A stretch of DNA of 64,000 bases from Streptomyces coacervatus (GCF_029223485.1 NZ_JARHTP010000001.1:310001-374000); one strand, 5' to 3'. Counted from the first letter of the stretch, positions 9,351 to 20,319 are shown. Notes: generated from the letters alone by a model not told the origin. Program-made: numbers and translations.

Positions 9351-11393
9351 GTGCGCACCAACCTCAACACCCTCGCCGTCGTCCGCAACCTCGGCATCCT
9401 CGCCCACGTCGACGCCGGCAAGACCACCGTCACCGAGCGGATCCTGTACGCCACCGGAACCACGCACCGGCGCGGCGAGGTCCACGACGGCACCACCGTC
9501 ACCGACTTCGACCCGCAGGAGCGCGATCGCGGCATCACCATCTTCGCCGCGGCGGTGAGCTGCGCCTGGGACGGCCATCGGATCAACCTCATCGACACGC
9601 CCGGGCATGTGGACTTCGCCGACGAGGTGGAGCGCTCACTGCGGGTGCTCGACGGGGCCGTCGCGGTCTTCGACGCCGTCGCCGGGGTCGAGCCGCAGAG
9701 CGAGTCCGTGTGGCGGCAGGCCGACCGGCACGGTGTGCCGAGGATCGCGTTCGTCAACAAGCTGGACCGCGCGGGCGCCGACCTGGACGCGGCCGTCGCG
9801 TCGATCCGGGAACGGCTGCATCCGGCGCCGCTGGTCGTGCAGTTGCCGATCGGTGCGGAGGGCGCATTCGTCGGTGTCGTCGACCTCGTCCGCATGCGGG
9901 CGCTGGTCTGGGCCGACGGACGCGACACGGCCGTGGAGGGGCCGGTACCGGAAGAACTGCGCGAGGAGGCGCAGCGGCGCCGAAGGCTGCTGGACGAGGC
10001 TGTGGCGGAACTCCATCCGGCGGCGCTGGAGGAGTTCGTCGAGCGGGAGGCGCTGTCCGCCGAGACCCTGGCTGCCGCCTTGCGGGAGCTGACCCGCAGC
10101 GGCGACGGCGTGGTGGTGCTGTGCGGTTCGGCCTACCGCAACCGCGGGATCGAACCGCTGCTCGACGCCGTGGTCTCGTATCTGCCCTCGCCGCTGGACG
10201 TGCCCGCCGTACGAGGCACGTTCGACGGTACGGAGCAGGAGCGGGCGGCCGATCCGGCGGCGCCGTTCGCTGCGCTGGCGTTCAAGGTGAATGCCACCCC
10301 GACGGGGCGGCTGACGTATCTGCGGGTGTATTCGGGAACGATCGAGAAGGGAGATGCCATGTGGGACGCGGGCGCGCGCCGCACCGAGCGGATCGGGCGG
10401 ATTCTGCGGGTGCAGGCCGACCGGCACGTCCAGGTGGACCGGGCGGTCGCCGGGGACATCGTCGCCGTGGCCGGGCTGAAGTCCGCCCGCGCCGGCTCCA
10501 CCCTGTGCGCCCCCGGCGCCCCGGTCGTGCTCGAACCGCCGGGCGTCGCCGAGCCGGTGGTCTCCGTGGCCGTCGAGGCCCGCAGGTCCACCGATGCCGG
10601 AAAGCTGGCCTCGGCACTTGCGCGGCTGGCCGAGGAGGACCCCTCCCTGGTCGTGCGCACGGACCCGGAGACCGGCCAGACGGTGCTGTCCGGGATGGGC
10701 GAACTGCACCTGGAGGTCGCGGTGGAAAAACTCCGGCTCGGCCACGGGCTGGAGGCCAACGTCGGCCGTCCGAGGGTGAGTTACCGCGAGACGGTCGGCC
10801 GCGGGGTGTCCGGGCTGGTCTTCCGGCACGTCAAACAGGACGGCGGGGCGGGGCAGTTCGCGCATGTCGTCCTCGATGTCGAGCCACTGGAGGAGGGTTT
10901 CGAGTTCCGCTCGGCCGTCGTCGGCGGGCGGGTGCCGCAGGAGTACGTCCGCGCGGTCGAGGCCGGCTGCCGTGACGCCCTCGCCGAGGGACCGCTCGGC
11001 GGCAACCCGGTGACCGGCCTGCGTGTGACGCTCACCGACGGGTCGACGCACGTGAAGGACTCCTCGGACACGGCCTTCCGCACGGCGGGCAGGCTCGGTC
11101 TCCGCGAGGCCCTGCGCGCCTGCGCGATGGTCCTGTTGGAACCGGTCGTCGAGGTCACGGTCACCGTCCCCGAGGACGCCGTCGGCGGTGTGCTCGGCGA
11201 CCTCGCCGCCCGCCGCGGCCGGGTCTCCGGCTCGGTCGCGCGCGGCGGCGCCGCGGTGGTCAGGGCCACCGTGCCGCTGGCCGAACTCTTCGGCTACGCA
11301 ACCCGGTTGCGCAGCCGGACGCAGGGCCGCGGCACCTTCACGGCCCGTCCCACCGGCCATGCACCGGCGCCGGCTGTGACGCCGGTCCGGTGA
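9351..11393 (+). CDS. EF-G-like translational GTPase (EF-G2 paralogue)
   Basis: A 680-residue elongation factor G homologue. The G domain has [18 protein letters not shown] (G1), [10 protein letters not shown] in switch I, DTPGHVDF (G3) and NKLDRAG (G4). Domains II-V follow ([27 protein letters not shown] is domain III; SYRETV...[10 protein letters not shown] is domain IV). It is somewhat shorter than housekeeping EF-G (about 700-710), and no str operon genes surround it, so it is the accessory copy. S. coelicolor has a similar second EF-G (fusB) in a matching neighbourhood as I remember. It could act in recycling, stress translation or ribosome protection (TetM-type proteins are related). 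GTG 9351 was chosen as homology starts there; AGAAAGG lies about 10 nt upstream. Confidence 0.85.
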   Translation: MRTNLNTLAVVRNLGILAHVDAGKTTVTERILYATGTTHRRGEVHDGTTVTDFDPQERDRGITIFAAAVSCAWDGHRINLIDTPGHVDFADEVERSLRVLDGAVAVFDAVAGVEPQSESVWRQADRHGVPRIAFVNKLDRAGADLDAAVASIRERLHPAPLVVQLPIGAEGAFVGVVDLVRMRALVWADGRDTAVEGPVPEELREEAQRRRRLLDEAVAELHPAALEEFVEREALSAETLAAALRELTRSGDGVVVLCGSAYRNRGIEPLLDAVVSYLPSPLDVPAVRGTFDGTEQERAADPAAPFAALAFKVNATPTGRLTYLRVYSGTIEKGDAMWDAGARRTERIGRILRVQADRHVQVDRAVAGDIVAVAGLKSARAGSTLCAPGAPVVLEPPGVAEPVVSVAVEARRSTDAGKLASALARLAEEDPSLVVRTDPETGQTVLSGMGELHLEVAVEKLRLGHGLEANVGRPRVSYRETVGRGVSGLVFRHVKQDGGAGQFAHVVLDVEPLEEGFEFRSAVVGGRVPQEYVRAVEAGCRDALAEGPLGGNPVTGLRVTLTDGSTHVKDSSDTAFRTAGRLGLREALRACAMVLLEPVVEVTVTVPEDAVGGVLGDLAARRGRVSGSVARGGAAVVRATVPLAELFGYATRLRSRTQGRGTFTARPTGHAPAPAVTPVR

Positions 11394-11400
11394 CCGACAG

Positions 11401-11432
11401 GGCGGCCCCACCCGTACGCGGGCGGGGCCGCC
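11401..11432. terminator. Bidirectional terminator hairpin between convergent genes
   Basis: GGCGGCCCC (11401-11409) pairs perfectly with GGGGCCGCC (11424-11432), with an inner CCCG/CGGG pairing. It fills the 46-bp space between the EF-G2 stop and the stop of the convergent beta-helix gene, so it may serve both. Confidence 0.7.
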
Positions 11433-11439
11433 CCTCGGG

Positions 11440-13203
11440 TCATGGATACGACACCACCGTGGACGGCACCGTCGACGTACCCGACGTCGGCGCGCCCGAG
11501 TCGTTGATGACGTGCTCGTACTGGCCCTTGCCGCCCAGGGACACCACCAGCAGATCGTGGAAGCGCACGCCGGGCCGGTTCGGCGCGGCGAAACCGCTGT
11601 GCTGCACGATCGTCGGGTCGACGTTGTAGAAGCAGTAACTGCCCAGGCCCCAGCCCTCGTGCGCGGTGACGCCGTCGCCGACCTTGTAGGCGGCGTAGCC
11701 CTTCACCGCGCCGTTCTGGATCGCCGCCTGGTTCGGGGCGTCGTAGGCCTTCTCGTTCTGGAAGAAGATCGTGCGGCCCCGCTGCCCGTACCACTGCACG
11801 TCGTACTTGTTGAAGTGCTCCACGAACAGGCCGGTGCACAGCACGTCGTCGCCGTTCACGACGATGCCGTAGTCGGCCCGGTTGGTGTCCCAGCCGACTC
11901 CGTCGCCGTGGTCGGCGCGCCAGACCCAGGTGTGGTCGACGATGGTGTGCCGGCTGTTGATCACCATGCTGGTGGTGGCCTTGCCGGCGCCCGCGCCGCC
12001 GATGCGGACGAACACATCCTGCACGGTGGTGGGGTTGGCGGAGTGGTCGCGGGAGGCGCCGCGCGGGCCGATCTCCAGCAGTGTGGGCGAGTTGACCGGT
12101 CCGGCGTCGATCAGGAATCCCGCCAGGCGTACGCCGTCGACGTCGGCGACGCGCAGGGCAGTAACTCCGTTGTCGGGTACGAGAGTTGCGTACCCCAGGC
12201 CCAGGACGACCGTGCCCGCCCGGTCCACCTGGACCGGGCGGTCGAGGTGGTAGATCCCGGGCGTCAGCAGCAGATGGAGCCCCTGCGTGAGCGCCTGGTT
12301 GAGGGTGGCCGCGGACACGCCCGGCTTGGCGACGTAGAACTGCGACAACGGCAGCGAGGTGCCTCGCGGGGTGCCGTTGCCCCAGGTGACACCGCGGGCG
12401 TTCGTGCGCTTCTCCGGCAGGAAGACGCGGAGGTCGGAGGCGCCGTCGACGTAAAGGAAGGGCTTCTCGCGGGAGACCGGGGTGGTGTCCAGCGTGGTGT
12501 ACGGCGGGTTCGGGAAGCTCTGTGCCGGGGCGCCCTGGACGCCGGAGAACACCATGTTCCAGACGCCGTTGAGCCAGCTGCCGATCGCGCTGTCCCGGGT
12601 GTACCACTGCTGTTGCGAGTACGGGCCGACCTGGCCGTCGATACGGCTGTCCGCGATATAGCCGCCGCTTGCCCAACCGTAGCCCGTGGGCGAGAGGTTG
12701 AGGCCACCGCGGATGTGCATACGGCGGAAGGGGGCGGCCTGGGCGACCGCCCAGCGGTTGGTGCCGTTCGCCGGGACCAGGGCCAGGTTCTCCGCCGAAC
12801 GCCAGAAGTTCTGGGTCGCGTTGCCGTTGAACCAGCCCGCGTCGACCGTGACGTCCCCGTTGATGGTCGTGTCGTCGGGGGAGAGGCCCAGGCCCATGAT
12901 CGAGGTGTAGAAGCCGAGTTGGGCGTTCAGGCCGTTGTAGGTGCCGGGCTTGAACAGCAGTGCGTAGCGGCCGGTGCCGAACTGTGCCGACTCCTGTTGC
13001 TTGAACACCTCGTCCAGCTTGGCCTGGATGCCCGGGGTGGACGGGTCGAAGACCAGGACGTTCGGGCCGAGGTCGCCGCCGCCGGGGAGGAGCCGCGGCT
13101 TCCGGGCCGGTGACGGGGTGGCCGACGCACGGCCGGACAGGGCCAGCACTGCGGGAGCGGCGGCGCCGAGGACGGTTCTGCGGCCTATGTCGGGCAGGGG
13201 CAT
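11440..13203 (-). CDS. Secreted right-handed beta-helix protein (Tat signal), probable carbohydrate-active enzyme
   Basis: A 587-residue exported protein. The N-terminus MPLPDIGRRTVLGAAAPAV...ASA is a twin-arginine-type signal peptide. The mature part contains two pectate-lyase-like beta-helix blocks (about residues 70-190, LLFKPGTYNGLNAQLGFYTS; and 310-480, LLLTPGIYHLDRPVQVDR...MVINSRHTIVDHTWVWRADHG), an arrangement like GH55 exo-beta-1,3-glucanases. Close relatives in actinobacteria are often annotated 'adenylyl cyclase' or 'coagulation factor 5/8', which I judge uninformative. ATG 13203 has a GGAG site 10 nt upstream. It is divergent from a beta-glucoside-type importer and GH1 enzyme and carries a CebR-like box in its leader, so an extracellular glucan role is a fair inference. 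Confidence 0.65.
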   Translation of the reverse strand: MPLPDIGRRTVLGAAAPAVLALSGRASATPSPARKPRLLPGGGDLGPNVLVFDPSTPGIQAKLDEVFKQQESAQFGTGRYALLFKPGTYNGLNAQLGFYTSIMGLGLSPDDTTINGDVTVDAGWFNGNATQNFWRSAENLALVPANGTNRWAVAQAAPFRRMHIRGGLNLSPTGYGWASGGYIADSRIDGQVGPYSQQQWYTRDSAIGSWLNGVWNMVFSGVQGAPAQSFPNPPYTTLDTTPVSREKPFLYVDGASDLRVFLPEKRTNARGVTWGNGTPRGTSLPLSQFYVAKPGVSAATLNQALTQGLHLLLTPGIYHLDRPVQVDRAGTVVLGLGYATLVPDNGVTALRVADVDGVRLAGFLIDAGPVNSPTLLEIGPRGASRDHSANPTTVQDVFVRIGGAGAGKATTSMVINSRHTIVDHTWVWRADHGDGVGWDTNRADYGIVVNGDDVLCTGLFVEHFNKYDVQWYGQRGRTIFFQNEKAYDAPNQAAIQNGAVKGYAAYKVGDGVTAHEGWGLGSYCFYNVDPTIVQHSGFAAPNRPGVRFHDLLVVSLGGKGQYEHVINDSGAPTSGTSTVPSTVVSYP

Positions 13204-13243
13204 GGGGCGGCTCTCCTGTTCAGGAAGTGAACGGGGTGGGGTT

Positions 13244-13257
13244 TGGGAGCGCTCTCT
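13244..13257. promoter_or_regulatory. CebR/LacI-family operator-like box
   Basis: TGGGAGCGCTCTCT matches 12 of 14 positions of the Streptomyces CebR box TGGGAGCGCTCCCA, known to control cellobiose uptake and beta-glucosidase genes. It lies 41 bp upstream of the beta-helix start, just inside the divergent region shared with the sugar transporter. Confidence 0.6.
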
Positions 13258-13290
13258 CGCCGCTGAATGCTTCAACTGCCCGAACGGGCG

Positions 13291-13354
13291 CGTCAAGGGG
13301 TGGGACCGGAGTTCCACAAGGGTTGCCGCACCCCTTGACGAGCTCACCCCTTGA
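13291..13354. promoter_or_regulatory. Triplet of CACCCCTTGA boxes in the divergent promoter region
   Basis: CGTCAAGGGGTG (13291-13302) and CACCCCTTGACG (13329-13340) form a perfect 12-nt inverted repeat with a 26-nt spacer. A third copy, CACCCCTTGA, lies at 13345-13354, a direct repeat with period 16. Each copy includes a TTGAC-like -35 element (TTGAG in the third), and the two arms point outward towards the two divergent genes. They may be mirrored -35 regions plus a regulator site. Confidence 0.5.
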
Positions 13355-13378
13355 GGTTTAACTCACGTCCTAAATTAA

Positions 13379-13407
13379 GTCATGAGTGCAATCAGGTCAT
13401 GAGTGCA
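13379..13407. repeat. 12-nt direct repeat before the sugar ABC operon
   Basis: GTCATGAGTGCA occurs at 13379-13390 and 13396-13407, spaced by 5 nt (period 17, about 1.6 helix turns). It lies 25 bp before the binding-protein start and may be a tandem regulator site in the 5' leader. Confidence 0.55.
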
Positions 13408-13431
13408 TTCCCTGAAGGGACACCGGGAGCC

Positions 13432-14748
13432 ATGCGCAGCATCCGAGCCGCGGCCGTAGGCGCCGTCACCATGTCACTCGCCCTTGCCGCCACGGCCTGC
13501 GGAGGCGGTTCGTCGACGGGCGGCGGGTCAGACGACTCGCCGAAGACGCTCACGTACTGGGCCTCCAACCAGGGCGCCAGCATCGCCGTCGACAAGAAGG
13601 TCCTGCAGCCCGAACTCGACAAGTTCGAGAAGCAGACGGGGATCAAGGTGAAGCTGGAGGTCGTCCCCTGGTCGGACCTGCTGAACCGCATCCTCACCGC
13701 GACCACCTCCGGCCAGGGCCCGGACGTGCTCAACATAGGCAACACCTGGAGCGCATCGCTGCAGGCCACGGGCGCCCTGCTGCCCTGGGACGCCAAGAAC
13801 CTCGCCAAGATCGGCGGCAAGGACCGCTTCGTCGACTCTGCCCTCGGCTCGACCGGCGCCGAGGGCAAGGACCCGGCCGCCATACCGCTGTACTCGATGG
13901 CCTACGCCCTCTACTACAACAAGCAGATCTTCGCCGACGCCGGCATCTCCAAGCCCCCGGCCACCTGGGACGAACTGATCGCCGACGGCAAGAAGATCAC
14001 CGCGAAGGGCAAGTCGCCGCTGGGCGCCGAGGGTTCGAACCTCGCGGAGAACATCCACCACGTCTTCGTCTTCGCCAAGCAGCACGGCGCCGACTTCTTC
14101 ACCGCGGACGGCAAGCCCGACTTCACGAACGACGGTGTGGTCACCGCGGTCAAGCAGTACGTCGACCTGATGGCCAAGGACAAGGTCATCCCGACCGGCG
14201 ACGCCGAGTACGCGCAGAACCAGTCCGTCAGCGACTTCGCCAAGGGCAAGCAGGCCATGCTGCTGTGGCAGTCCGCCGCCGCCAACCTCAAGTCCCAGGG
14301 CATGAGCGAGAGTTCGTACGGCATCGCGCCCGTGCCCGTGCAGTCCGGCACCCCCGGCACCGGCGCCCAGGTCAACTCGATGGTCGCGGGCATCAACCTG
14401 GCCGTCTTCAAGAACAGCCACAACCTCGACGGCGCCACGAAGTTCGTGAAGTTCATGACCGGCGACGCCGAGCAGAAGATCCTCAACACGGCGTACAGCT
14501 CGATCCCGCCGGTCAAGGCCGCACAGAGCGACGCCGCCTTCAACACCCCGTCCAACGCCGTGCTGAAGAGCACCCTCGCCACCAGCGCCGCCGCGCTTCC
14601 GCAGGTGGCGGACGAGTCGCAGTTCGAGACGGCGGTCGGCACGGCAGTCAAGGACCTGTTCGCCGACGTCGCCGCCGGACGCGCGATCACCACCGACTCG
14701 GTGAAGGCCAAGCTCGACAAGGCCCAGCAGCAGATGCCGGCGAAGTGA
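13432..14748 (+). CDS. Sugar ABC transporter substrate-binding lipoprotein
   Basis: A 438-residue extracytoplasmic binding protein (family 1, maltose/cellobiose type). The signal peptide MRSIRAAAVGAVTMSLALAA ends in a lipobox with the lipid-modified cysteine at 23 (TAC-GGG). The body shows typical features: ALLPWDA, IPLYSMAYALYYNKQIFADAG, ATWDELI, GKQAMLLWQSA, and ends with KLDKAQQQMPAK. ATG 13432 gives the signal peptide directly and has GGGAG just upstream; an ATG at 13399 is less likely. First gene of an operon with two permeases and a GH1 enzyme and no ATPase, as is usual in Streptomyces, where MsiK energises several sugar importers. Confidence 0.9.
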   Translation: MRSIRAAAVGAVTMSLALAATACGGGSSTGGGSDDSPKTLTYWASNQGASIAVDKKVLQPELDKFEKQTGIKVKLEVVPWSDLLNRILTATTSGQGPDVLNIGNTWSASLQATGALLPWDAKNLAKIGGKDRFVDSALGSTGAEGKDPAAIPLYSMAYALYYNKQIFADAGISKPPATWDELIADGKKITAKGKSPLGAEGSNLAENIHHVFVFAKQHGADFFTADGKPDFTNDGVVTAVKQYVDLMAKDKVIPTGDAEYAQNQSVSDFAKGKQAMLLWQSAAANLKSQGMSESSYGIAPVPVQSGTPGTGAQVNSMVAGINLAVFKNSHNLDGATKFVKFMTGDAEQKILNTAYSSIPPVKAAQSDAAFNTPSNAVLKSTLATSAAALPQVADESQFETAVGTAVKDLFADVAAGRAITTDSVKAKLDKAQQQMPAK

Positions 14749-14753
14749 GCAAA

Positions 14754-15749
14754 ATGACCACCACTGCACTCAAGGAGCCTTCGGTGCAGGGGAGTTCCGG
14801 CGGGGCGGTTTCAGCTGAACCGCGTCGCCGCCGCCCCGGCCGCATCCGCCGTATCGGACTCCCGTACCTGCTCCTGCTGCCCGCCCTGCTTCTCGAACTC
14901 CTGGTCCACCTCGTGCCGATGGTCATCGGCATCGTCATGAGCTTCAAGGAGCTCACGCAGTTCTACATCCGTGACTGGGGCACCGCGCCCTGGACCGGCC
15001 TCGGCAACTACAAGGTGTCGGTGGACTTCGACGCCCCCGTCGGCGAGGCGCTGCTGCACTCCTTCTTCGTCACCGTCGCCTTCACTCTGCTGTCGGTCGG
15101 CCTGTGCTGGCTGATCGGCACGGCGGCCGCGGTCTACATGCAGGACACCTTCACCGGCCGCGGACTGCTGCGGGCGCTGTTCCTGGTGCCGTACGCCCTG
15201 CCGGTCTATGCGGCCGTCATCACCTGGGTGTTCATGTTCCAGCACGACAACGGCCTGGTGAACCACGTCCTGCACGACCAGCTGCACCTCACCGACAAAC
15301 CGTCCTTCTGGCTGATCGGCGACAACAGCTTCTACGCCCTGCTCACCGTGTCGGTGTGGAAGGGCTGGCCGTTCGCCTTCCTGATCGTCATGGCCGGACT
15401 CCAGAACATTCCAAGGGAGTTGTACGAGGCCGCGGCCCTGGACGGCGCCGGGATGTGGCAGCAGCTGCGAAGGATCACGCTGCCGTCGCTCCGTCCCGTC
15501 AACCAGGTGCTGATCCTGGTCCTGTTCCTGTGGACGTTCAACGACTTCAACACGCCGTACGTCCTGTTCGGCAAGGCCGCTCCCGAGGCCGCGGACCTCA
15601 TCTCGGTCCATATCTACCAAGCGTCCTTCGTCACCTGGAACTTCGGCACCGGCTCCGCGATGTCCGTACTCCTGCTGCTGTTCCTGCTGCTGGTGACGGG
15701 CGGGTATCTGGCGCTCACCTCGCGCGGACGGAGGACGGCCGATGTCTGA
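14754..15749 (+). CDS. Sugar ABC transporter permease (MalF/CebF type)
   Basis: A 331-residue inner-membrane permease with an Arg-rich cytoplasmic start (EPRRRRPGRIRRIGLPYLLLLPALLLELLVHL) and six hydrophobic segments. The EAA loop that docks the ATPase is YEAAALDGAGMWQQLRRITLPSL. It begins 5 bp after the binding-protein stop and overlaps the next permease by 8 bp, indicating translational coupling. It would form the heterodimeric channel with the following permease. The sugar is not readable, but the adjacent beta-glucosidase suggests a beta-linked disaccharide. Confidence 0.92.
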   Translation: MTTTALKEPSVQGSSGGAVSAEPRRRRPGRIRRIGLPYLLLLPALLLELLVHLVPMVIGIVMSFKELTQFYIRDWGTAPWTGLGNYKVSVDFDAPVGEALLHSFFVTVAFTLLSVGLCWLIGTAAAVYMQDTFTGRGLLRALFLVPYALPVYAAVITWVFMFQHDNGLVNHVLHDQLHLTDKPSFWLIGDNSFYALLTVSVWKGWPFAFLIVMAGLQNIPRELYEAAALDGAGMWQQLRRITLPSLRPVNQVLILVLFLWTFNDFNTPYVLFGKAAPEAADLISVHIYQASFVTWNFGTGSAMSVLLLLFLLLVTGGYLALTSRGRRTADV

Positions 15750-16607
15750 ATCCCGGATGGCCAAGTCACCGATGGCGCCGCCGAGTTCGTTCCTCTGGTC
15801 CCGGCGGATCTTCCTCACCCTGCTCACCGGCTTCGTGCTGGTGCCGGTGTACGTCATGGTCTCCAGCTCGCTGAAGCCGCTCGCCGACGTGACGGGCCAA
15901 TTCCGTTGGCTGCCCAGCGGGTTGACCGTCCGCCCGTACATCGACATCTGGTCGACGGTCCCGCTGGCGCGCTACTTCGTGAACTCGCTGATCGTGGCGG
16001 GCTCGGCGACGGTCTGCTCGGTGGTGATCGCGGTGTTCGCCGCGTACGCCGTCAGCCGCTACTCCTTCCGCGGCAAGCGCGTCTTCACGGTCACCGTCCT
16101 GTCCACGCAGATGTTCCCGGGCATCCTCTTCCTGCTCCCGCTGTTCCTCATCTACGTCAATATCGGCAACGCCACCGGCATCGCCCTGTTCGGCTCACGC
16201 GGCGGCCTGATCCTGACGTATCTGACCTTCTCCCTGCCGTTCTCGATCTGGATGCTGATCGGGTACTTCGACTCGGTGCCACGGGACTTGGACGAGGCGG
16301 CCCTGGTGGACGGCTGCGGACCGCTCGGCGCGCTGTTCCGCGTCGTCGTACCGGCCGCGATCCCCGGCATCGTCGCAGTCGCCGTCTACGCCTTCATGAC
16401 CGCCTGGGGCGAGGTGCTGTTCGCCTCCGTCATGACCAACGACACCACCCGCACCCTCGCCGTCGGCCTCCAGGGCTACTCCACCCTCAACGACGTCTAC
16501 TGGAACCAGATCATGGCCGCCTCGCTGGTCGTCAGCGTGCCCGTGGTGGCCGGTTTCCTGCTGCTGCAGCGCTACCTCGTCGCCGGGCTGACAGCAGGAG
16601 CCGTCAA

Positions 16608-16611
<4 letters not shown>
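15742..16611 (+). CDS. Sugar ABC transporter permease (MalG/CebG type)
   Basis: A 289-residue partner permease. It opens with [30 protein letters not shown], characteristic of MalG-like proteins, and has the EAA loop [22 protein letters not shown]. The ATG overlaps the end of the upstream permease, and its own stop overlaps the GTG of the beta-glucosidase, so all four genes are coupled. Confidence 0.92.
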
Positions 16612-18005
<1,394 letters not shown>

Positions 18006-18150
18006 CGCGGTCGGCGGACCACGGACCCGGCCGAGAGGGATTTCTTGGTCTCGCGAACAGATTTCGGAGCTTTGCCCACAGCTGAACTGGCGAGTTCGCG
18101 TCATCATGGCACGATAGTGATGAACATCACCCTACGAGGGGGTGTGCGGC

Positions 18151-19797
18151 ATGGCCGTATCAGAAAAGGCGCCCATTCCGGGAACCCACAAACCGGGACT
18201 GAAGCGTGAGATCGGTTTCATCGGCCTCATCTGGGCCTCGGAGGGATCGATCATCGGGTCCGGGTGGCTGTTCGGCGCCCAGGGCGCCCTTGCGGCGGCC
18301 GGCCCGGCGGCGATCATCTCCTGGGCCATCGGCGGCGTGGCGATCCTCATCCTGGCGCTGGTGCACGCCGAGCTCGGCGGAATGTATCCGGTGTCCGGAG
18401 GGACCGCCCGCTTCCCGCACTACGCCTACGGCGGCGCCGCCGGCGCCTCCTTCGGCTGGTTCTCCTGGCTGCAGGCCGCCACGGTGGCACCCATCGAGGT
18501 GCTGGCCATGATCACGTACGGCCAGCACTACTCCTGGGCGCACGGCTGGGAGAAGATCAAGGGCGGCGAGCATGTCCTGACCGGGTCCGGCATCGCCGTC
18601 GCGGTCGGACTGATGGCGGTCATCACGGCGATCAACTTCCTCAGCATCCGGCTGCTGGCCCGCACCAACAGCGCGGCGACCTGGTGGAAGGTCGGCGTCC
18701 CGCTGCTGACGATCTTCGTCTTCGCCATCGCTACATTCCACACGGGCAACTTCACGGCGGCCGACGGATTCAACCCCTACGGCGCCAAGGGCATCCTGTC
18801 CGCCGTCTCCACCAGCGGCATCATCTTCGCCCTGCTGGGCTTCGAGCAGGCCGACCAGCTGGCCGGTGAGAGCGCCCACCCCAAGCGGGACATCCCGCGG
18901 GCGGTGATCGGATCGATCATCCTGGGCATCATCATCTACATCCTGCTGCAGGTCGTCTTCCTCGCCGCGCTGCCCCCGGGCCAGATCGGCCATACGTGGG
19001 CCAATTCCGCGTTCAACGCCCTGAGCGGACCGTTCGCCCAGGTCGCCACGCTCATCAGCCTCGGCTGGCTGGCCACGATCCTCTATCTCGACGCGGTGAT
19101 CTCCCCCGGCGGCACCGGCCTGATCTACATCACCGGCTCCTCCCGGGTCTCCTACGGCCTCAGCCGCAACGGCTACGTGCCGTCCGCGTTCGAGAAGACC
19201 AACGGGCGCGGTGTCCCCTGGGTCGGCCTGATCACCGCCTTCGTGATCGGCTGCATCTGCTTCCTGCCCTTCCCGAGCTGGCGCTCCCTGGTCGGTCTGA
19301 TCACCAGCGCGAGTGTGCTGATGTACGCGGGCGCCCCGCTGTCCTTCGGTGTGTTCCGCAACCGGCTGCCGGACGCACACCGCCCCTACCGGCTGCCCGG
19401 CGGCAGCTGGATGTCACCGCTCGCCTTTGTCGTCGCCAACCTGCTGATCCTGTGGTCGGGCTGGACGACCGACTGGAAGCTCGGCGTCGCCATTCTCATC
19501 GGTTACGTCATCCTGGTCGCCAACCGGGTGTTCAAGATGAACCCGATCACCCCCGAGCTGGACATGCATGCCGCCCAGTGGCTGCCCGCCTACCTGGTCG
19601 GCATGGGCCTGATCGTCTACCTCAGCGACTTCGGGCCTCTCAAGCACCCGTGGTTCCCGCTGTGGTGGGACATGGTGGTCACCGCCGGCTTCAGCCTCGT
19701 CATCTACTACTGGGCGATGGCCGTCGCCCTGCCGGCCGAGAAGATCCAGGCCATGATCGATCAGGTTGTCATCCCCGAGGAGGAAGAGATCCTCTGA
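18151..19797 (+). CDS. APC-superfamily amino acid permease
   Basis: A 548-residue membrane transporter with about 12-14 hydrophobic segments. The first helix has the APC substrate-site motif IGFIGLIWASEGSIIGSGWLFGA, and an HAELGGMYPVSGGTARFPHYAYG segment follows, as in amino acid/polyamine permeases. A GFEQADQLAGESAHPKRDIPRA loop matches the family's conserved loop. ATG 18151 has GAGGGGG 8 nt upstream; a GTG at 18142 overlaps that site and is less likely. It stands alone; substrate unknown. A 14-nt direct repeat spans its stop codon. Confidence 0.85.
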   Translation: MAVSEKAPIPGTHKPGLKREIGFIGLIWASEGSIIGSGWLFGAQGALAAAGPAAIISWAIGGVAILILALVHAELGGMYPVSGGTARFPHYAYGGAAGASFGWFSWLQAATVAPIEVLAMITYGQHYSWAHGWEKIKGGEHVLTGSGIAVAVGLMAVITAINFLSIRLLARTNSAATWWKVGVPLLTIFVFAIATFHTGNFTAADGFNPYGAKGILSAVSTSGIIFALLGFEQADQLAGESAHPKRDIPRAVIGSIILGIIIYILLQVVFLAALPPGQIGHTWANSAFNALSGPFAQVATLISLGWLATILYLDAVISPGGTGLIYITGSSRVSYGLSRNGYVPSAFEKTNGRGVPWVGLITAFVIGCICFLPFPSWRSLVGLITSASVLMYAGAPLSFGVFRNRLPDAHRPYRLPGGSWMSPLAFVVANLLILWSGWTTDWKLGVAILIGYVILVANRVFKMNPITPELDMHAAQWLPAYLVGMGLIVYLSDFGPLKHPWFPLWWDMVVTAGFSLVIYYWAMAVALPAEKIQAMIDQVVIPEEEEIL

Positions 19798-19885
19798 CCT
19801 GGAGGAGGCCGAAAGGACCCGGCCGAAGGGATCCTCTGACCTGCTGAGACCTTCTGGCCGAACCGGCCGGCAGGGCGTGCGCCGG

Positions 19886-20278
19886 TCAGCAGTCCCGGAA
19901 CTCCGGCGACTGGTTGAGCACCTGCGCGCGCACCGAGGTGAACCGCGCGTACGTCTGTCCGCCGCGCGCCTCCGGCCGGAAGGCGGCCACCCGGTGGCAG
20001 TTCTGGAAGGCCAGCCGGATGCCGAAGTGCCGCTCCAGGCTGCCGCGGATGGCGTCGCTGGCGAGGGCGCGCAGCAGCTGGCCGCGTTCCTTCTCGGACG
20101 GGGGAGGGGTCTGGTTGTCGGTGAACTCGGCGGTGCCGCCCTCGAGTTCGGCGGCGAGGGAGGCGATCAGGTCGTAGGCGTAGGGGAGGGACGTGCGGAC
20201 CGTGTCCACGAAGTCCTCCTCGCGGATGTCACCGGACTCGGCTTCGGCGAGGAGCTTCGGGGAGACGTCGAGAGACAT
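19886..20278 (-). CDS. Small conserved actinobacterial protein (SCO5389-like)
   Basis: A 130-residue protein starting MSLDVSPKLLAEAESGDI, with conserved TSLPYAYDLI, FTDNQTPPP, LLRALASDAIRGSLERHFG, FQNCHRVA and a C-terminus NQSPEFRDC. From memory this matches the Streptomyces 'SCO5389 family'; no biochemical function is known to me. Two cysteines (in FQNCHR and the terminal DC) and several histidines could bind metal. It lies 41 bp after the CooC/MinD-like ATPase, so the pair is an operon, and the Zur-like box upstream of the ATPase may control both. Confidence 0.65.
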   Translation of the reverse strand: MSLDVSPKLLAEAESGDIREEDFVDTVRTSLPYAYDLIASLAAELEGGTAEFTDNQTPPPSEKERGQLLRALASDAIRGSLERHFGIRLAFQNCHRVAAFRPEARGGQTYARFTSVRAQVLNQSPEFRDC

Positions 20279-20319
20279 GTGAGGGGTTCTCCTGATTGAT
20301 TTCGCAGTCGGTTTCGTGG

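Noticed and set aside
9351..11393. Tetracycline-resistance ribosome-protection protein (TetM/OtrA)
   Set aside because: It is related, but domains III-V keep EF-G-like length and motifs; without alignment a resistance role is not supported.
11440..13203. 'Adenylyl cyclase' or 'coagulation factor 5/8' identity for the beta-helix protein
   Set aside because: No cyclase catalytic motif or discoidin domain is visible; the beta-helix repeats and Tat signal fit a secreted carbohydrate-active protein better.
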